The notes: generated from the letters alone by a model not told the origin. A stretch of 64,000 nucleotides of DNA from Psychrobacter sp. JB385 (GCF_900163785.1 NZ_FUKN01000012.1:62001-126000), one strand, 5' to 3'; counted from the first letter of the stretch, positions 47,271-55,821 are shown. Numbers and translations: made by a program.

Positions 47271-48425
47271 TTAGTCATCTAAGATAACAAAGCGTCTGCT
47301 GCCGTGCTTTGTTTTACTAAACTGCTTAAGCAATTCAGGATGTGCCTTGATGACAGCCTTGCTATCAAGACCGACACTGTCTTTCGAACGCTTCCAAGAA
47401 ATAGCGCCTTTACCGAACACAGCCACCTCATTATCGGCAATCAGTGTTTGCAGTTGATGCTTGACCTGGTCATGACGCTGCTCAATGTCTTCAATGGATG
47501 CTCGGTAGCTAAGCAGTTGTTCAAACAACCTGTTGGCCCCGTCATCGCCTCGTAGATCGATCTTGCTTGATGGTTTAGGCGTTGGATACAGCTGTTTTAA
47601 TGCTCTTGCTGCTGACTCGCTATGATCAGGGGTTGGCGGCGTGTCTGTTTCTACGTATTGCCAGAACAGTCGCTCATGCTCAGTGATGGACTCAATTAAG
47701 CGCTCGTCACGCTCAACCTTATAAATCTTCGCTTCATGTCCACACAGCAGTACGCAGATATGGGCAGCTTGTTTACCAGTCACCGCCAGTTGATGTTGTA
47801 CTTGGCAGGTCACATACAAAGGCACGCCATATTTCCACAGTTTGGCTCCATGTTCACCAGCGGTTTTACACTCTAAAATCTGTACTTCATCATTGCCAGT
47901 GATGGCATAGTCTAAATTCGCCAGCATAAACGCTTTATCAGGATCGGGATGCTGCAAGACAGCATTAACGCGGCGTACTTTATTACCTGTATGCTCTTGA
48001 TAATATTTAGCGACCATGGGCTCTAACGTATTGCCCCAGTAAAGCGGCGAATACCCATCAATACCGTTATTACTACTGGCATCAATGTTTGAGCTCATGC
48101 GTCCTGTCTTAATCATCCATAGCTCAAGCATGGATAGATACGGATGGATACCGCAGGCAGCGGCGGCGTCACTACTACCAATACCTTGTCTACGTACCTC
48201 AAGCCAGTCTTCACGGCTTAGTTTTTTGGTGTTGATCAAACGCTTAGGCGTGGTTGATGGCTTTGGTTGAGCAAGTTTATCAAACTTCTTATTTTGCTTT
48301 AGCATGACTTCTGCTGTTTTGGCCTTGGTTTTAGGTTTAGCAGTTCTGGACGTTTTACCTGTCATGACTGAACGTTTGGGTTTTAGCTGAGTCGTGGTGG
48401 TATGGTTTACTGCGATCAGGTTCAT
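47271..48425 (-). CDS. YqaJ-type viral recombinase (lambda-exonuclease-like)
   Basis: A protein of 384 residues. A basic, Lys/Thr-rich N-terminus of about 90 residues is followed by the exonuclease fold: RRQGIGSSDAAAACGIHP, GNTLEPMVAKYYQ, then ANLDYAI (Asp) and ILECKTA (Glu, Lys of the PD-ExK site) and QVQHQLAVTG. Such enzymes resect double-stranded ends for single-strand annealing recombination. The start at 48425 has AGGAG seven bases upstream; the frame opens earlier at 48467. No obvious annealing protein is adjacent. Confidence 0.88.
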   Translation of the reverse strand: MNLIAVNHTTTTQLKPKRSVMTGKTSRTAKPKTKAKTAEVMLKQNKKFDKLAQPKPSTTPKRLINTKKLSREDWLEVRRQGIGSSDAAAACGIHPYLSMLELWMIKTGRMSSNIDASSNNGIDGYSPLYWGNTLEPMVAKYYQEHTGNKVRRVNAVLQHPDPDKAFMLANLDYAITGNDEVQILECKTAGEHGAKLWKYGVPLYVTCQVQHQLAVTGKQAAHICVLLCGHEAKIYKVERDERLIESITEHERLFWQYVETDTPPTPDHSESAARALKQLYPTPKPSSKIDLRGDDGANRLFEQLLSYRASIEDIEQRHDQVKHQLQTLIADNEVAVFGKGAISWKRSKDSVGLDSKAVIKAHPELLKQFSKTKHGSRRFVILDD

Positions 48426-48490
48426 GGTGAACTCCTTTAATAGATTTATTCTTAGCGATATGCGCATGTGATTTATTTGGTTGACGGCAT

Positions 48491-48517
48491 AAAAAAACCA
48501 CGCGCAAAGGCGTGGTT
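48491..48517 (-). terminator. Terminator after DUF932 gene
   Basis: AACCACGC-GCAAAG-GCGTGGTT hairpin with seven As on the plus strand. Confidence 0.85.
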
Positions 48518-48548
48518 GATTTAAGAGATAGGTAGAGCGGCTAAGCGA

Positions 48549-49544
48549 CTAGGCAATTAAGCGTAGCGCTTCATCAAGGCTTTTGTCTTTGAGCTTAGCA
48601 CCAGCCCCAAACCAGGCGGAATCCAAACGATGGTCTTGCGACATCGCACGGCGTTCATGATCAACAAACTCCGTCATCGCATTCAATAAACCATAAGCCG
48701 TGTCTTTAGCGGACGCCATATCTGCACCGCGACCTTGACCGTTAAACATGGACATGACTTGGTTCATCGCTTTTGCATTAGGAACCGCATCCTTTTCTTT
48801 CTTAGCCGTATTAAACAGAATCAAGCCATCGTCTTTGACATCGTTAAACACACGGTTTAAGTAGTTGGCCGCTTCTGCTTGCGTGACGCGTCTATTGGTT
48901 AATTGCTTCATCTCATAATTGAAGTCATCCCATTGGCTGACGGAGACGCCCAGTTGTTGCTTGACCTTTTCTGCATCAAAGGTCGTGCTATGCGGTACTT
49001 TCACCACACTGCCACTGCCATTAGCCAAGCTGATCGCTAAGGTGTTATTACACACCACGCGAATATTGGTGAACTGTGCTGTGGTGGCAAGCGTACCATC
49101 ACAAGCGGTTGCTAGTAGCAGATAGCCATGACTGACATCACCGCCACGTAGCGTCGCTGATTGACCAGTACGGGCGAGTGCCCAGAACTTACGGCCTTCT
49201 TTAAGTACACCAGCGGTTTCTAATTCAAAGTCTGCTTGTTCAGTCAGATCACGATAAAACTCTAATATCTCACTTGGTTGTACTTCTTGGTAGCGCTGAC
49301 TCACCACTGATAACGGCTCAAGCGTGTCTGAGCGATACAGCACCTTATTATTGTCATAAGGCATGATCAGGTTTTGACCTTTATCATTGGTTGCCATGTA
49401 GCTGACATCTGAGGATTCAATACGCCAATCCATCCCAGCCTCGCGTGCCCAGACCTCAATCGGCTGCTTGGGAGATAGCTCGTTACCCAAGCCGTGCCAA
49501 GGGGTTTCACCGACGTATGCCATGCTTTCGATTAAATGTGCCAT
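48549..49544 (-). CDS. DUF932 (TIGR03299-like) phage/plasmid protein
   Basis: A protein of 331 residues with the typical opening MAHLIESMAYVGETPWHGLG, then VVSQRYQEVQPSEILEF, ALARTG and FTNIRVVCNNTLAIS. Members are widespread in plasmids, phages and islands near recombination genes; the function is not established. AAGGAAA lies before the ATG. Separated from its neighbours by terminators, so probably expressed on its own. Confidence 0.88.
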   Translation of the reverse strand: MAHLIESMAYVGETPWHGLGNELSPKQPIEVWAREAGMDWRIESSDVSYMATNDKGQNLIMPYDNNKVLYRSDTLEPLSVVSQRYQEVQPSEILEFYRDLTEQADFELETAGVLKEGRKFWALARTGQSATLRGGDVSHGYLLLATACDGTLATTAQFTNIRVVCNNTLAISLANGSGSVVKVPHSTTFDAEKVKQQLGVSVSQWDDFNYEMKQLTNRRVTQAEAANYLNRVFNDVKDDGLILFNTAKKEKDAVPNAKAMNQVMSMFNGQGRGADMASAKDTAYGLLNAMTEFVDHERRAMSQDHRLDSAWFGAGAKLKDKSLDEALRLIA

Positions 49545-49608
49545 GATGATTTTCCTTTTAAGTTCAATAAAATAAGTGGTTTGATAAACACGTAAATAAA
49601 TGAGGACG

Positions 49609-49896
49609 TCAGATACTAAAGGTATGCTGACAGGTACTGCACAGATAGCGCGGCAGGATAGCCGCTTTCAGTAGTGGCGGCTGCATCAGCCGTTGTTGTG
49701 CCAGATTAATCATAGTGGCAATAGCGCCACCTGCAACCATCCCGATCATGGGGTTGATCTTGTAGTACTTGCAGACGCTCATCCCAATACTGACTAATAG
49801 CTTGGGTGAGCACAGATGCTCTGACATGCTTTGCATACTGGTATCCGTATTCTCTATAACGTGTGCTGAATGACAGTTCGGACAGATAGGTTTCAT
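49609..49896 (-). CDS. Small zinc-ribbon protein
   Basis: A protein of 95 residues. Two Cys pairs, CPNC near the N-terminus and CSTC near the C-terminus (with a further His), form a split zinc ribbon around a helical hydrophobic middle that includes MIGMVAGGAIATMI. The ATG at 49896 is set by AGGAGATCCT upstream; the frame opens earlier at 49920. No function is known. Confidence 0.65.
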   Translation of the reverse strand: MKPICPNCHSAHVIENTDTSMQSMSEHLCSPKLLVSIGMSVCKYYKINPMIGMVAGGAIATMINLAQQRLMQPPLLKAAILPRYLCSTCQHTFSI

Positions 49897-49920
49897 AGGA
49901 TCTCCTTGATAGTGGCGCAT

Positions 49921-49946
49921 AAAAAAGGCCTGCTATAAGCAGACCT
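49921..49946 (-). terminator. Terminator after Gp2-type gene
   Basis: AAGGCCTGC / GCAGACCTT stem with a loop of five and an A run on the plus strand, about 80 bases past the stop. Confidence 0.8.
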
Positions 49947-50025
49947 TGATTAGACGTTGAGTGATAGACGGATAAGGCAGCGACGGCTTCTTATCTCATC
50001 TCATGGGGATACTGTATATCTGAAA

Positions 50026-50982
50026 TTATTTTGCTATTGGTGGTAAGCCTCTACGTTTTGATGTTCTATAAACACCATGACCGAAAGTACGCATATTTGG
50101 TAGCAATAGTTTTAGTTGCTGCTTATCCTTATTAGGCCGCTGCTTATCCTTATTAGGCCGCTGCTTATCCTTATTAGGATCAGTTAAATATAGAGCTGAT
50201 CGCACTGCGTTTTCTACTTCTTGAGGGTTATCACGATGAATCATACCGATACCTAACTTGCCATATTGCTTATACTGCTGCTTACGCTCTGGATCGTGAT
50301 AGCTATAGTACTCACCTAGACCACCAGTGATGGCTTTCCACTTCTCACCCACTTCTTTAGCAATATGCCAGTCATTCTGTCGCTTTGATCCATCGTACAT
50401 AAGTAGCAAATGACAGTGCAATCCACCATTGATTCCTCCTTGCTCAAGAGCCCAAGCATTGCCTTGCAGGTGCTCAAAGCAACTTTTTGTTTTACCAATA
50501 AGCTCTCTCAATTTGTTCATATGACAGTAGAAATCCTCAAGACTAACGAGATGGCTCGTTTCTTGTGCATATTTTAAATCTATACGGACAAATAGCAGCC
50601 TTGAATAGTGGGTGATCAGATTATTAACGTAGCAACGTAACCGTCTTTTATTTTGAGATTCTTGGTAAGTGAACGCATTTCGTTCATTCTCAATATCGTT
50701 TTTATAACATGACAGCGTGGCGATGAATCGCTGGGTTTTATCATGATCCCAAATCACATTTTCTGGATAGGTATCGCCAACGACAGCTTGTGTACTACTA
50801 AAGAATGCCACGACTGCTTGTGAATAAATTAGATCAGAATTTAGATGATTCATGAACGGGTAATACCACCCGTTCAGTTTATCCATGATCTCGTTAAAAC
50901 TGACAGTGTTTGCCAGTATATCCGTGACCAAATTATGAACGTTTGCGACAACTAGCGGCTGGTTTAGGTGTGAGTAAGACAT
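50026..50982 (-). CDS. Inovirus Gp2/YfjJ-type replication initiator-like protein
   Basis: A protein of 318 residues. Features of rolling-circle initiators are present: LFVRIDL, then GGLHCHLLLMYD with an HxH metal site, and KLGIGMIHRDN. This is the Gp2/YagK-YfjJ pattern found in filamentous phages and P4-like islands. It could drive replication of the excised island. Near the C-terminus a seven-residue unit, NKDKQRP, is repeated. AGGA before the ATG lies inside a possible hairpin. Confidence 0.8.
   Translation of the reverse strand: MSYSHLNQPLVVANVHNLVTDILANTVSFNEIMDKLNGWYYPFMNHLNSDLIYSQAVVAFFSSTQAVVGDTYPENVIWDHDKTQRFIATLSCYKNDIENERNAFTYQESQNKRRLRCYVNNLITHYSRLLFVRIDLKYAQETSHLVSLEDFYCHMNKLRELIGKTKSCFEHLQGNAWALEQGGINGGLHCHLLLMYDGSKRQNDWHIAKEVGEKWKAITGGLGEYYSYHDPERKQQYKQYGKLGIGMIHRDNPQEVENAVRSALYLTDPNKDKQRPNKDKQRPNKDKQQLKLLLPNMRTFGHGVYRTSKRRGLPPIAK
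50119..50178. repeat. 21-base tandem repeat inside the Gp2-type gene
   Basis: CTGCTTATCCTTATTAGGCC plus one base repeats at 50119, 50140 and 50161 (last unit partial). It encodes NKDKQRP units, keeps the frame, and is identical at DNA level, so it may vary in copy number. Confidence 0.8.
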
Positions 50983-50991
50983 GATAGGGTT

Positions 50992-51013
50992 CCTATGAAG
51001 TTGGTTTCATAGG
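50992..51013 (-). promoter_or_regulatory. Hairpin covering the Gp2-type ribosome site
   Basis: CCTATGAA / TTCATAGG, eight-base perfect arms with a six-base loop. Read on the minus strand its 3' arm contains the AGG of the ribosome site, so it could limit translation of the replication protein. Confidence 0.4.
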
Positions 51014-51568
51014 GTGAGGTAAGTCTGTATTTTTATAACTCGATGAATAGATGAATCAGTGCTAAGCGATAAGCGCTTAGCTGTAATAATTAGATAAGCT
51101 TAATAGTAATTAGTAATAATATAAATAACCCATTAAGAGCAGGCTGCTAGAGAGCAGATTTTTTCTTGTGTGCTTGGAGTTTTTTTTTCAGATCCGATGG
51201 CAGATCGCTGTCTGCTTTGGAGTTTGTATTGGGGTGGAGTTAGCGGACTGTGGATGTTGAGACGTGTCATCAAGTGTCCTTATTTAGTGCGGAGATTATC
51301 TGTTCCAACGAACATAGGTAGCGCTTAAACGAAGTGTTGATGTTGAGATAAAGCAATCCAAATTTAGTGCTAGGACGAAGTTTACATACAAGGTATAGTT
51401 AAACCGGAAAGTGAAAGAATAAATTCAGTCTATTTTAAGGTAAGAAAGGACATAGGACTGCTCACGCCCCTACATTAGGGAGTTTTAAAGTACCAGATAC
51501 GTAGTTTTTTCCTACTAAAACAGACTATATACCTACTTTTTAAGAGTTTTTTTGAAGGAAATTTGGCT
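51014..51568. promoter_or_regulatory. AT-rich region between divergent genes, possible origin
   Basis: A gene-free 555 bases between the Gp2-type gene and the divergent 408-residue gene. It holds TTAAAATAGACTGA inverted at 51425-51438, matching the repeats at 45.6 kb, and a related AAAACAGACTAT at 51517-51528. Position beside a rolling-circle-type initiator makes it a candidate replication origin, but no nick site was recognised. Confidence 0.35.
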
Positions 51569-52792
51569 ATGACAGACGCTAATGACACAAATTATAATGA
51601 TGCAAACTTCGTTTGTACTGATGATCAGTTTAACGATGACTCCGAAGTCTCAGTCGAAGAAAGTGGAGAAGGTACTACAGCTTTAGCCACTACAGTTGAT
51701 AATAATGAGGTCGTAACAGAAGACCATCATCAGTCAATTAGCAGATTAAATCAGGAATTGTTAAACCAAGCTAATGCATATCATTTGGCCCAACAATATA
51801 AATTTAATACTGATTTATATTTTTATCATTTAAACCAAAACTGGAAAAACTCAGAGGACTTTTATAAGACGATTGGACGTTTTAATGAGGAAGAGTGCAA
51901 GAGCTTGGTATTTGCGCACAATATGTATTTGGGGAATTTATCAGCTAATATTGATTTAGATAAAGGGGCCTTCAAGTCTATTTTGCTAAGTATCTTTGAA
52001 TCCCAACAATATCCAATCCCATATTTTCATGAGTTGATGCGGTTTAAAATTAACAATCAACTACCAGATAGTTTGCTCAACTGGATCAAAGATGATCTCC
52101 GTAGCGCTCTGCATATTGCTTATTTAGTTCAAGGTATTCTTTACAATAAGACTATGGTTGGAGGTAATGAATTAGTTGCACACATTTTAAATTATTTAAA
52201 GTATGAGATCATTCATTTCAATTACATCCCACTCATTTTACCGTATTATGCAAATCATGTAGACGTAAACAGCTATCCGTTGATAGGTACTATTGAAACA
52301 GTTAAGTCCAACTATTTTAGAAATCGTACTGATAGAGAAATTAAGTGGCTCAAGGATGATGATAGCAATCAAATTGAATGGGCTTATAATTATCTGAGCT
52401 CAGACAAGAGAGACTATCTTGTACTTCAGAATATTTTCATACCCACCTCTCTAGAAGACAAGTACAATTTAATCTTAGCGAGTCTTGATGTCCTATCAAA
52501 TGTAGAATACACATATGAGACTTATACTCAAGATATAAATATAAACGACTCTACAATTGATCTTGAGTCAATAGCAGAAATATCATATAGAGCTAAAATC
52601 ATAGAGAACATGAAAGACGCATGGAATAAATTTTCAGCGAGCAACAAGAACGAAGACCTAAGTGAGGTCAAGATATATAAGAAAAACCAAGATCAATTGG
52701 ACTCTATTATGAAAATCAGAGGCACAACGGCCACTAAGGTTATCAATCAGCTCGTTGAAGATGATTACAAAAAAAAATTCAACAAAGTCTAA
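51569..52792 (+). CDS. Unrecognised island protein
   Basis: A protein of about 407 residues that I cannot place. An acidic low-complexity N-terminus (Asp, Asn, Glu, Thr; about 60 residues) precedes an AT-rich, Tyr/Asn/Ile-rich helical body with pieces such as YHLAQQYKFNTDLYFYHLNQ and ends with a basic helix that includes KIRGTTATKVINQLVED. It is the only plus-strand gene in the backbone. The ATG at 51569 has GAAGGAAA nine bases upstream; a TTG two codons earlier is in frame. Its place next to the integrase is where P4-like islands often carry defence or regulatory cargo. Confidence 0.65.
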   Translation: MTDANDTNYNDANFVCTDDQFNDDSEVSVEESGEGTTALATTVDNNEVVTEDHHQSISRLNQELLNQANAYHLAQQYKFNTDLYFYHLNQNWKNSEDFYKTIGRFNEEECKSLVFAHNMYLGNLSANIDLDKGAFKSILLSIFESQQYPIPYFHELMRFKINNQLPDSLLNWIKDDLRSALHIAYLVQGILYNKTMVGGNELVAHILNYLKYEIIHFNYIPLILPYYANHVDVNSYPLIGTIETVKSNYFRNRTDREIKWLKDDDSNQIEWAYNYLSSDKRDYLVLQNIFIPTSLEDKYNLILASLDVLSNVEYTYETYTQDININDSTIDLESIAEISYRAKIIENMKDAWNKFSASNKNEDLSEVKIYKKNQDQLDSIMKIRGTTATKVINQLVEDDYKKKFNKV

Positions 52793-52883
52793 ATGGATTT
52801 AGTAGGTAAAGCCACTTGATTCGATGTAGTTGTTGAGTATTTTATATAAACAGCAGTTATACAGCATCTGGGATGGTATTAAA

Positions 52884-54233
52884 TTATAATAGCTCTTGTA
52901 ACTCTGTTTTTGTCATACCTTTATTAATGAGTGCTTGAATAAGTTGTTGTTTATTCCTTGCTTCAAGGCTGTCAGATTGATGATTGACTAACGACTGCTC
53001 AATTTGCTGCCTAGCAGTTTGAAAGTCTACTACCTCACCTTTGTCTCTGAGCAGATCTAAAAAATCAGCCCAAACTTGCATGATCTTACGGCGCTCTTCT
53101 AAGTGTTGCGCGTGGTTATAAACTGCGCGAATGCTGCTTTTTTTATCATGGGCCATCTGCTTTTCGATGGCATCTCCCATATAGCCAAGCTCATTTAGGT
53201 TAGTGGATGCGATATGACGGAAACCGTGTCCGGTCTGTCTACCAGCATATCCTAGTATATCTAGCGCGTTATTGATGAATTCTTCGCTATAAGGCTGGTG
53301 CATACCAGTATGATAGAACACATATTCGTATTGGCCTGTGATGGGTCTCATCTCTTCTAACGCTGCTAGCATTTGGTCTGACAAAGGAACAACATGCTTA
53401 CGTGCAATCTTAAGGTTATCAATATCGACACGCCATAGACGGTTGGGGAAGTCGATATGTTCCCATTTCATCATACGTAGCTCGATAGTACGACAGAATG
53501 AATAGGCTAAAAATTTCATGCCCAATCGAGTTTGGTCATGACCATGATAGCTTTCAATATCTTGCAAAAGCTTAGGTAGCTCACTAAGCTCAACATGTTT
53601 CATGTGCTTAGTCTTGGCTTTTGGATATAGCTCTTTCAACCCTTCAGTATGATTTACCTCGATTAGACGCTCTCTCTTAGCTCTTTTAAGAATATTAGCA
53701 ACGAGATCAATAGTGCGTCTGGTTACTTCTCGTGGTGGTGTCCCTTTTTTAGCTCTACTTTCAATATTATCTGCCATTGACTTACAATCTTCGAATGTCA
53801 CATCTTTTAAAGCGATACCTTTAAAGCTCGGCAGCACGTCTTTGTGCATTCGGTTGTAGTCTTGCTGATAGGTGCGAGGTTTCACGTTGCGTTCACGCTC
53901 CTCTAGCCATTCAAGCGCATATTCATTGAACATTTTAGCTTGCTCGTTGGCAAGCTTATCTTGACGTTTTTTATTCTTTGGATTGACCCCATTAGCTACT
54001 AAAGCCTTGATATCAGAGTTAGCTACTCTCGCTTCTGCTAAGCCCATCTGCGGGTATGTACCTAAGGTAGTCTTCTGCTGCTTACCATCGAAGCGATATG
54101 CACTTACCCATGTTCGCGTGCCTGAGCTACGTACCAGTAACTGCAAACCTTGCTGATCGCTATATTTATCTGGCCGAGAAGGGGTGCATTTATCAGTGGG
54201 TTTGAGCTTACGAATTTTAGTATCACTTAACAT
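52884..54233 (-). CDS. int: Tyrosine site-specific integrase (P4 type)
   Basis: A 449-residue phage-like recombinase: N-terminal DUF4102 arm-binding domain (LQLLVRSSGTRTWVSAYRF), core-binding domain (about 100-200) and catalytic domain with Arg248 (FCRTIELRMMKW), His336-x-x-Arg339 (GHGFRH), His362 and the nucleophile Tyr372 (AVYNHAQ). All catalytic residues are present, so it looks active. It lies 270 bases from tRNA-Ser and would catalyse integration and excision of the island at the 26-base repeats. A TAGACCAAC copy, inverted, abuts its ATG, suggesting self-regulation. Confidence 0.95.
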   Translation of the reverse strand: MLSDTKIRKLKPTDKCTPSRPDKYSDQQGLQLLVRSSGTRTWVSAYRFDGKQQKTTLGTYPQMGLAEARVANSDIKALVANGVNPKNKKRQDKLANEQAKMFNEYALEWLEERERNVKPRTYQQDYNRMHKDVLPSFKGIALKDVTFEDCKSMADNIESRAKKGTPPREVTRRTIDLVANILKRAKRERLIEVNHTEGLKELYPKAKTKHMKHVELSELPKLLQDIESYHGHDQTRLGMKFLAYSFCRTIELRMMKWEHIDFPNRLWRVDIDNLKIARKHVVPLSDQMLAALEEMRPITGQYEYVFYHTGMHQPYSEEFINNALDILGYAGRQTGHGFRHIASTNLNELGYMGDAIEKQMAHDKKSSIRAVYNHAQHLEERRKIMQVWADFLDLLRDKGEVVDFQTARQQIEQSLVNHQSDSLEARNKQQLIQALINKGMTKTELQELL

Positions 54234-54370
54234 GTTGGTCTATTTCCTATACCTACGAGCTATATGTTTAAAGCGTTAAGACGATTACGTTGGTCTAAGG
54301 CATATAAAAATAGATCGAATGTTGGTCTAATTGATGAATATATAGATAATAGACCAACGAATAGACCAAC
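54234..54370. promoter_or_regulatory. Cluster of TAGACCAAC sites upstream of int
   Basis: GTTGGTCTA occurs at 54234-54242 (touching the int start), 54289-54297 and 54321-54329; the reverse orientation TAGACCAAC occurs at 54350-54358 and 54362-54370. With the pair at the left end, seven copies are confined to the island termini, as expected of integrase arm-type sites that also block the int promoter. Confidence 0.65.
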
Positions 54371-54505
54371 ACAAGAAACGGGATAGGTGGGTTATGTTCG
54401 GATAGCTTGGGAAAACAGTAGACATAAAAAAAACGCTAGACGCGTTATTTATAAAGGGATTAAGGGGGGTTGAGGAGAGGGTGGGACAGGATAGGAAAAC
54501 TAGGG

Positions 54506-54531
54506 TTTTATAAGATTGGCGGTGAAGGAGG
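54506..54531. repeat. Right attachment site (att) at the tRNA-Ser 3' end
   Basis: Identical to 27700-27725. Here it overlaps the last 15 bases of the intact tRNA-Ser. A weaker match extends to the left of both copies (shared GATAGGAAAACT, at 27674-27685 and 54490-54501). Confidence 0.88.
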
Positions 54532-54607
54532 GATTCGAACCCTCGATACGCGATTAACGTATACACACTTTCCAGGCGTGCGGTTTCAGCCACTCACCCA
54601 CTTCACC
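54517..54607 (-). tRNA. tRNA-Ser (anticodon GGA)
   Basis: A 91-base tRNA with a long variable arm, from GGTGAAG to CTTCACCGCCA. The anticodon stem-loop CACGC-CTGGAAA-GTGTG gives GGA. It is intact although it is the island's integration site, because the att repeat restores its 3' end. Confidence 0.95.
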
Positions 54608-54754
54608 GTTTTGAGACGGCTTAGTATAGCCGATAGCATTTAAAATGTCACGACTTACGCCTTATCTTTATTTATTGGCAGACGCCTGCTAGGATAGCGT
54701 CTATGTAATGACACACATAAACGCCGCAACAGGTATAGATGGTTGAAAGTTAAC

Positions 54755-55657
54755 ATGATCAGTCTTGGTAGACTCAAATATAGTTTTAGAAGTGGCCTCT
54801 TCGTGGCAGTGATAGCGACGCTAGTCCCAATAGCGACTATCACCTCAGTACAAGCCAACGACTTTAGTCAATGCAGCCAGTCCTTTTATGGCGGTATTTA
54901 CCCTGAGTTTACAAATGCCAAATTAAGCAATAAAACGCAAGCACTATGCATGGATGGTTTTGCAGTGATGTACTCTGGTGTATCGCGGACGCCACTATGG
55001 TCAGCAGAATATTTGGATCGCACCCGTCTACAGCAAGCCAAGCAAATAGACCGCGAAGACAGCTTTCACGAGGAGAGTAGATTACCAAAATCCATGCGCG
55101 CCTCATTATCGGACTATTCAGGCTCTGGTTATGACCGTGGGCATTTATCACCCAATGGTGATATGGCAACACGGAGCCAGCAATACGATAGCTTTAGTCT
55201 AGCAAATATTGCCCCGCAGTCGCCACGTAACAACCGCTACATTTGGCGCAATATCGAATCGGCGACCCGTTACTTAACTCAGCAGTATGGTGAGGTTTAT
55301 GCGGTAACAGGAGTCACTTTTACGGACAAAAAAACCAAGCAACTGGCGAATCGAGTGCTCGTACCCAGTCATTTCTATAAAGCTGTTTATATTCCAGCGA
55401 TTAATCAAGCAGGGGTTTATTATGCGCCCAATGACGAGTCAGAGCGTATAGAAATCATCAGTATTGATGAGTTAATGGATAAGACAGGTATCGATGCATT
55501 ACCTGTGCTTGATACCGAAACCAGAGCGCAAGCTTTTGACTTGCCACTAAAGGCAGGGGAGAGCTTAGGTGTGCCCGAAGCGTCACAAAAAGAGCCTGAA
55601 TGGATGCTATTTGTTTGGGCAATTATTGATTGGATATTGACGCAGCTACAAGCGTAA
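54755..55657 (+). CDS. Secreted DNA/RNA non-specific endonuclease (NucA type)
   Basis: A protein of 300 residues with a signal peptide (hydrophobic core, cleavage near VQA-ND). The beta-beta-alpha-Me catalytic site YDRGHLSPNGDM contains the general-base His, and NIAPQSPRNNRYIW supplies the metal-binding Asn. Enzymes of this kind degrade external DNA and RNA for nutrition or biofilm turnover. The ATG at 54755 is preferred; a TTG four codons earlier is in frame and neither has a strong ribosome site. It lies just outside the island. Confidence 0.92.
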   Translation: MISLGRLKYSFRSGLFVAVIATLVPIATITSVQANDFSQCSQSFYGGIYPEFTNAKLSNKTQALCMDGFAVMYSGVSRTPLWSAEYLDRTRLQQAKQIDREDSFHEESRLPKSMRASLSDYSGSGYDRGHLSPNGDMATRSQQYDSFSLANIAPQSPRNNRYIWRNIESATRYLTQQYGEVYAVTGVTFTDKKTKQLANRVLVPSHFYKAVYIPAINQAGVYYAPNDESERIEIISIDELMDKTGIDALPVLDTETRAQAFDLPLKAGESLGVPEASQKEPEWMLFVWAIIDWILTQLQA

Positions 55658-55821
55658 AGCGTAAAAGAACAGTAAGCTCAGTCAATATCGACTTTATGGT
55701 CCCCTATTTTAAATCATTATCTAAAAAACCGTTGGTCGGATATGATTAATGATAAGTTGTTTGGTCATAAAGACTGATGAATAAATATAAGTAAAAGCGT
55801 GTCAATAAAAAGGATGACAAG

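Larger units (their letters stand above)
27700..54531. mobile_element. Integrated genomic island of about 26.8 kb in tRNA-Ser(GGA)
   Basis: Bounded by 26-base direct repeats that copy the 3' end of tRNA-Ser, with a P4-type tyrosine integrase gene beside the intact tRNA. Paired TAGACCAAC repeats lie just inside both ends. Contents are a defence operon, envelope and metabolic cargo, and a backbone of AlpA, RDF-like, YqaJ, DUF932 and Gp2-type replication proteins. No conjugation genes or phage structural genes are seen, so transfer would need a helper. Base composition varies sharply between segments, which suggests mosaic assembly. Confidence 0.88.

Noticed and set aside
50119-50178. Short regular repeats as a possible CRISPR
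   Set aside because: Units are directly abutting without spacers and lie in frame inside a gene, so it is a coding tandem repeat.
27700-54531. Intact prophage
   Set aside because: Integrase, exonuclease and Gp2-type genes are present, but no capsid, tail, terminase or lysis genes are seen.
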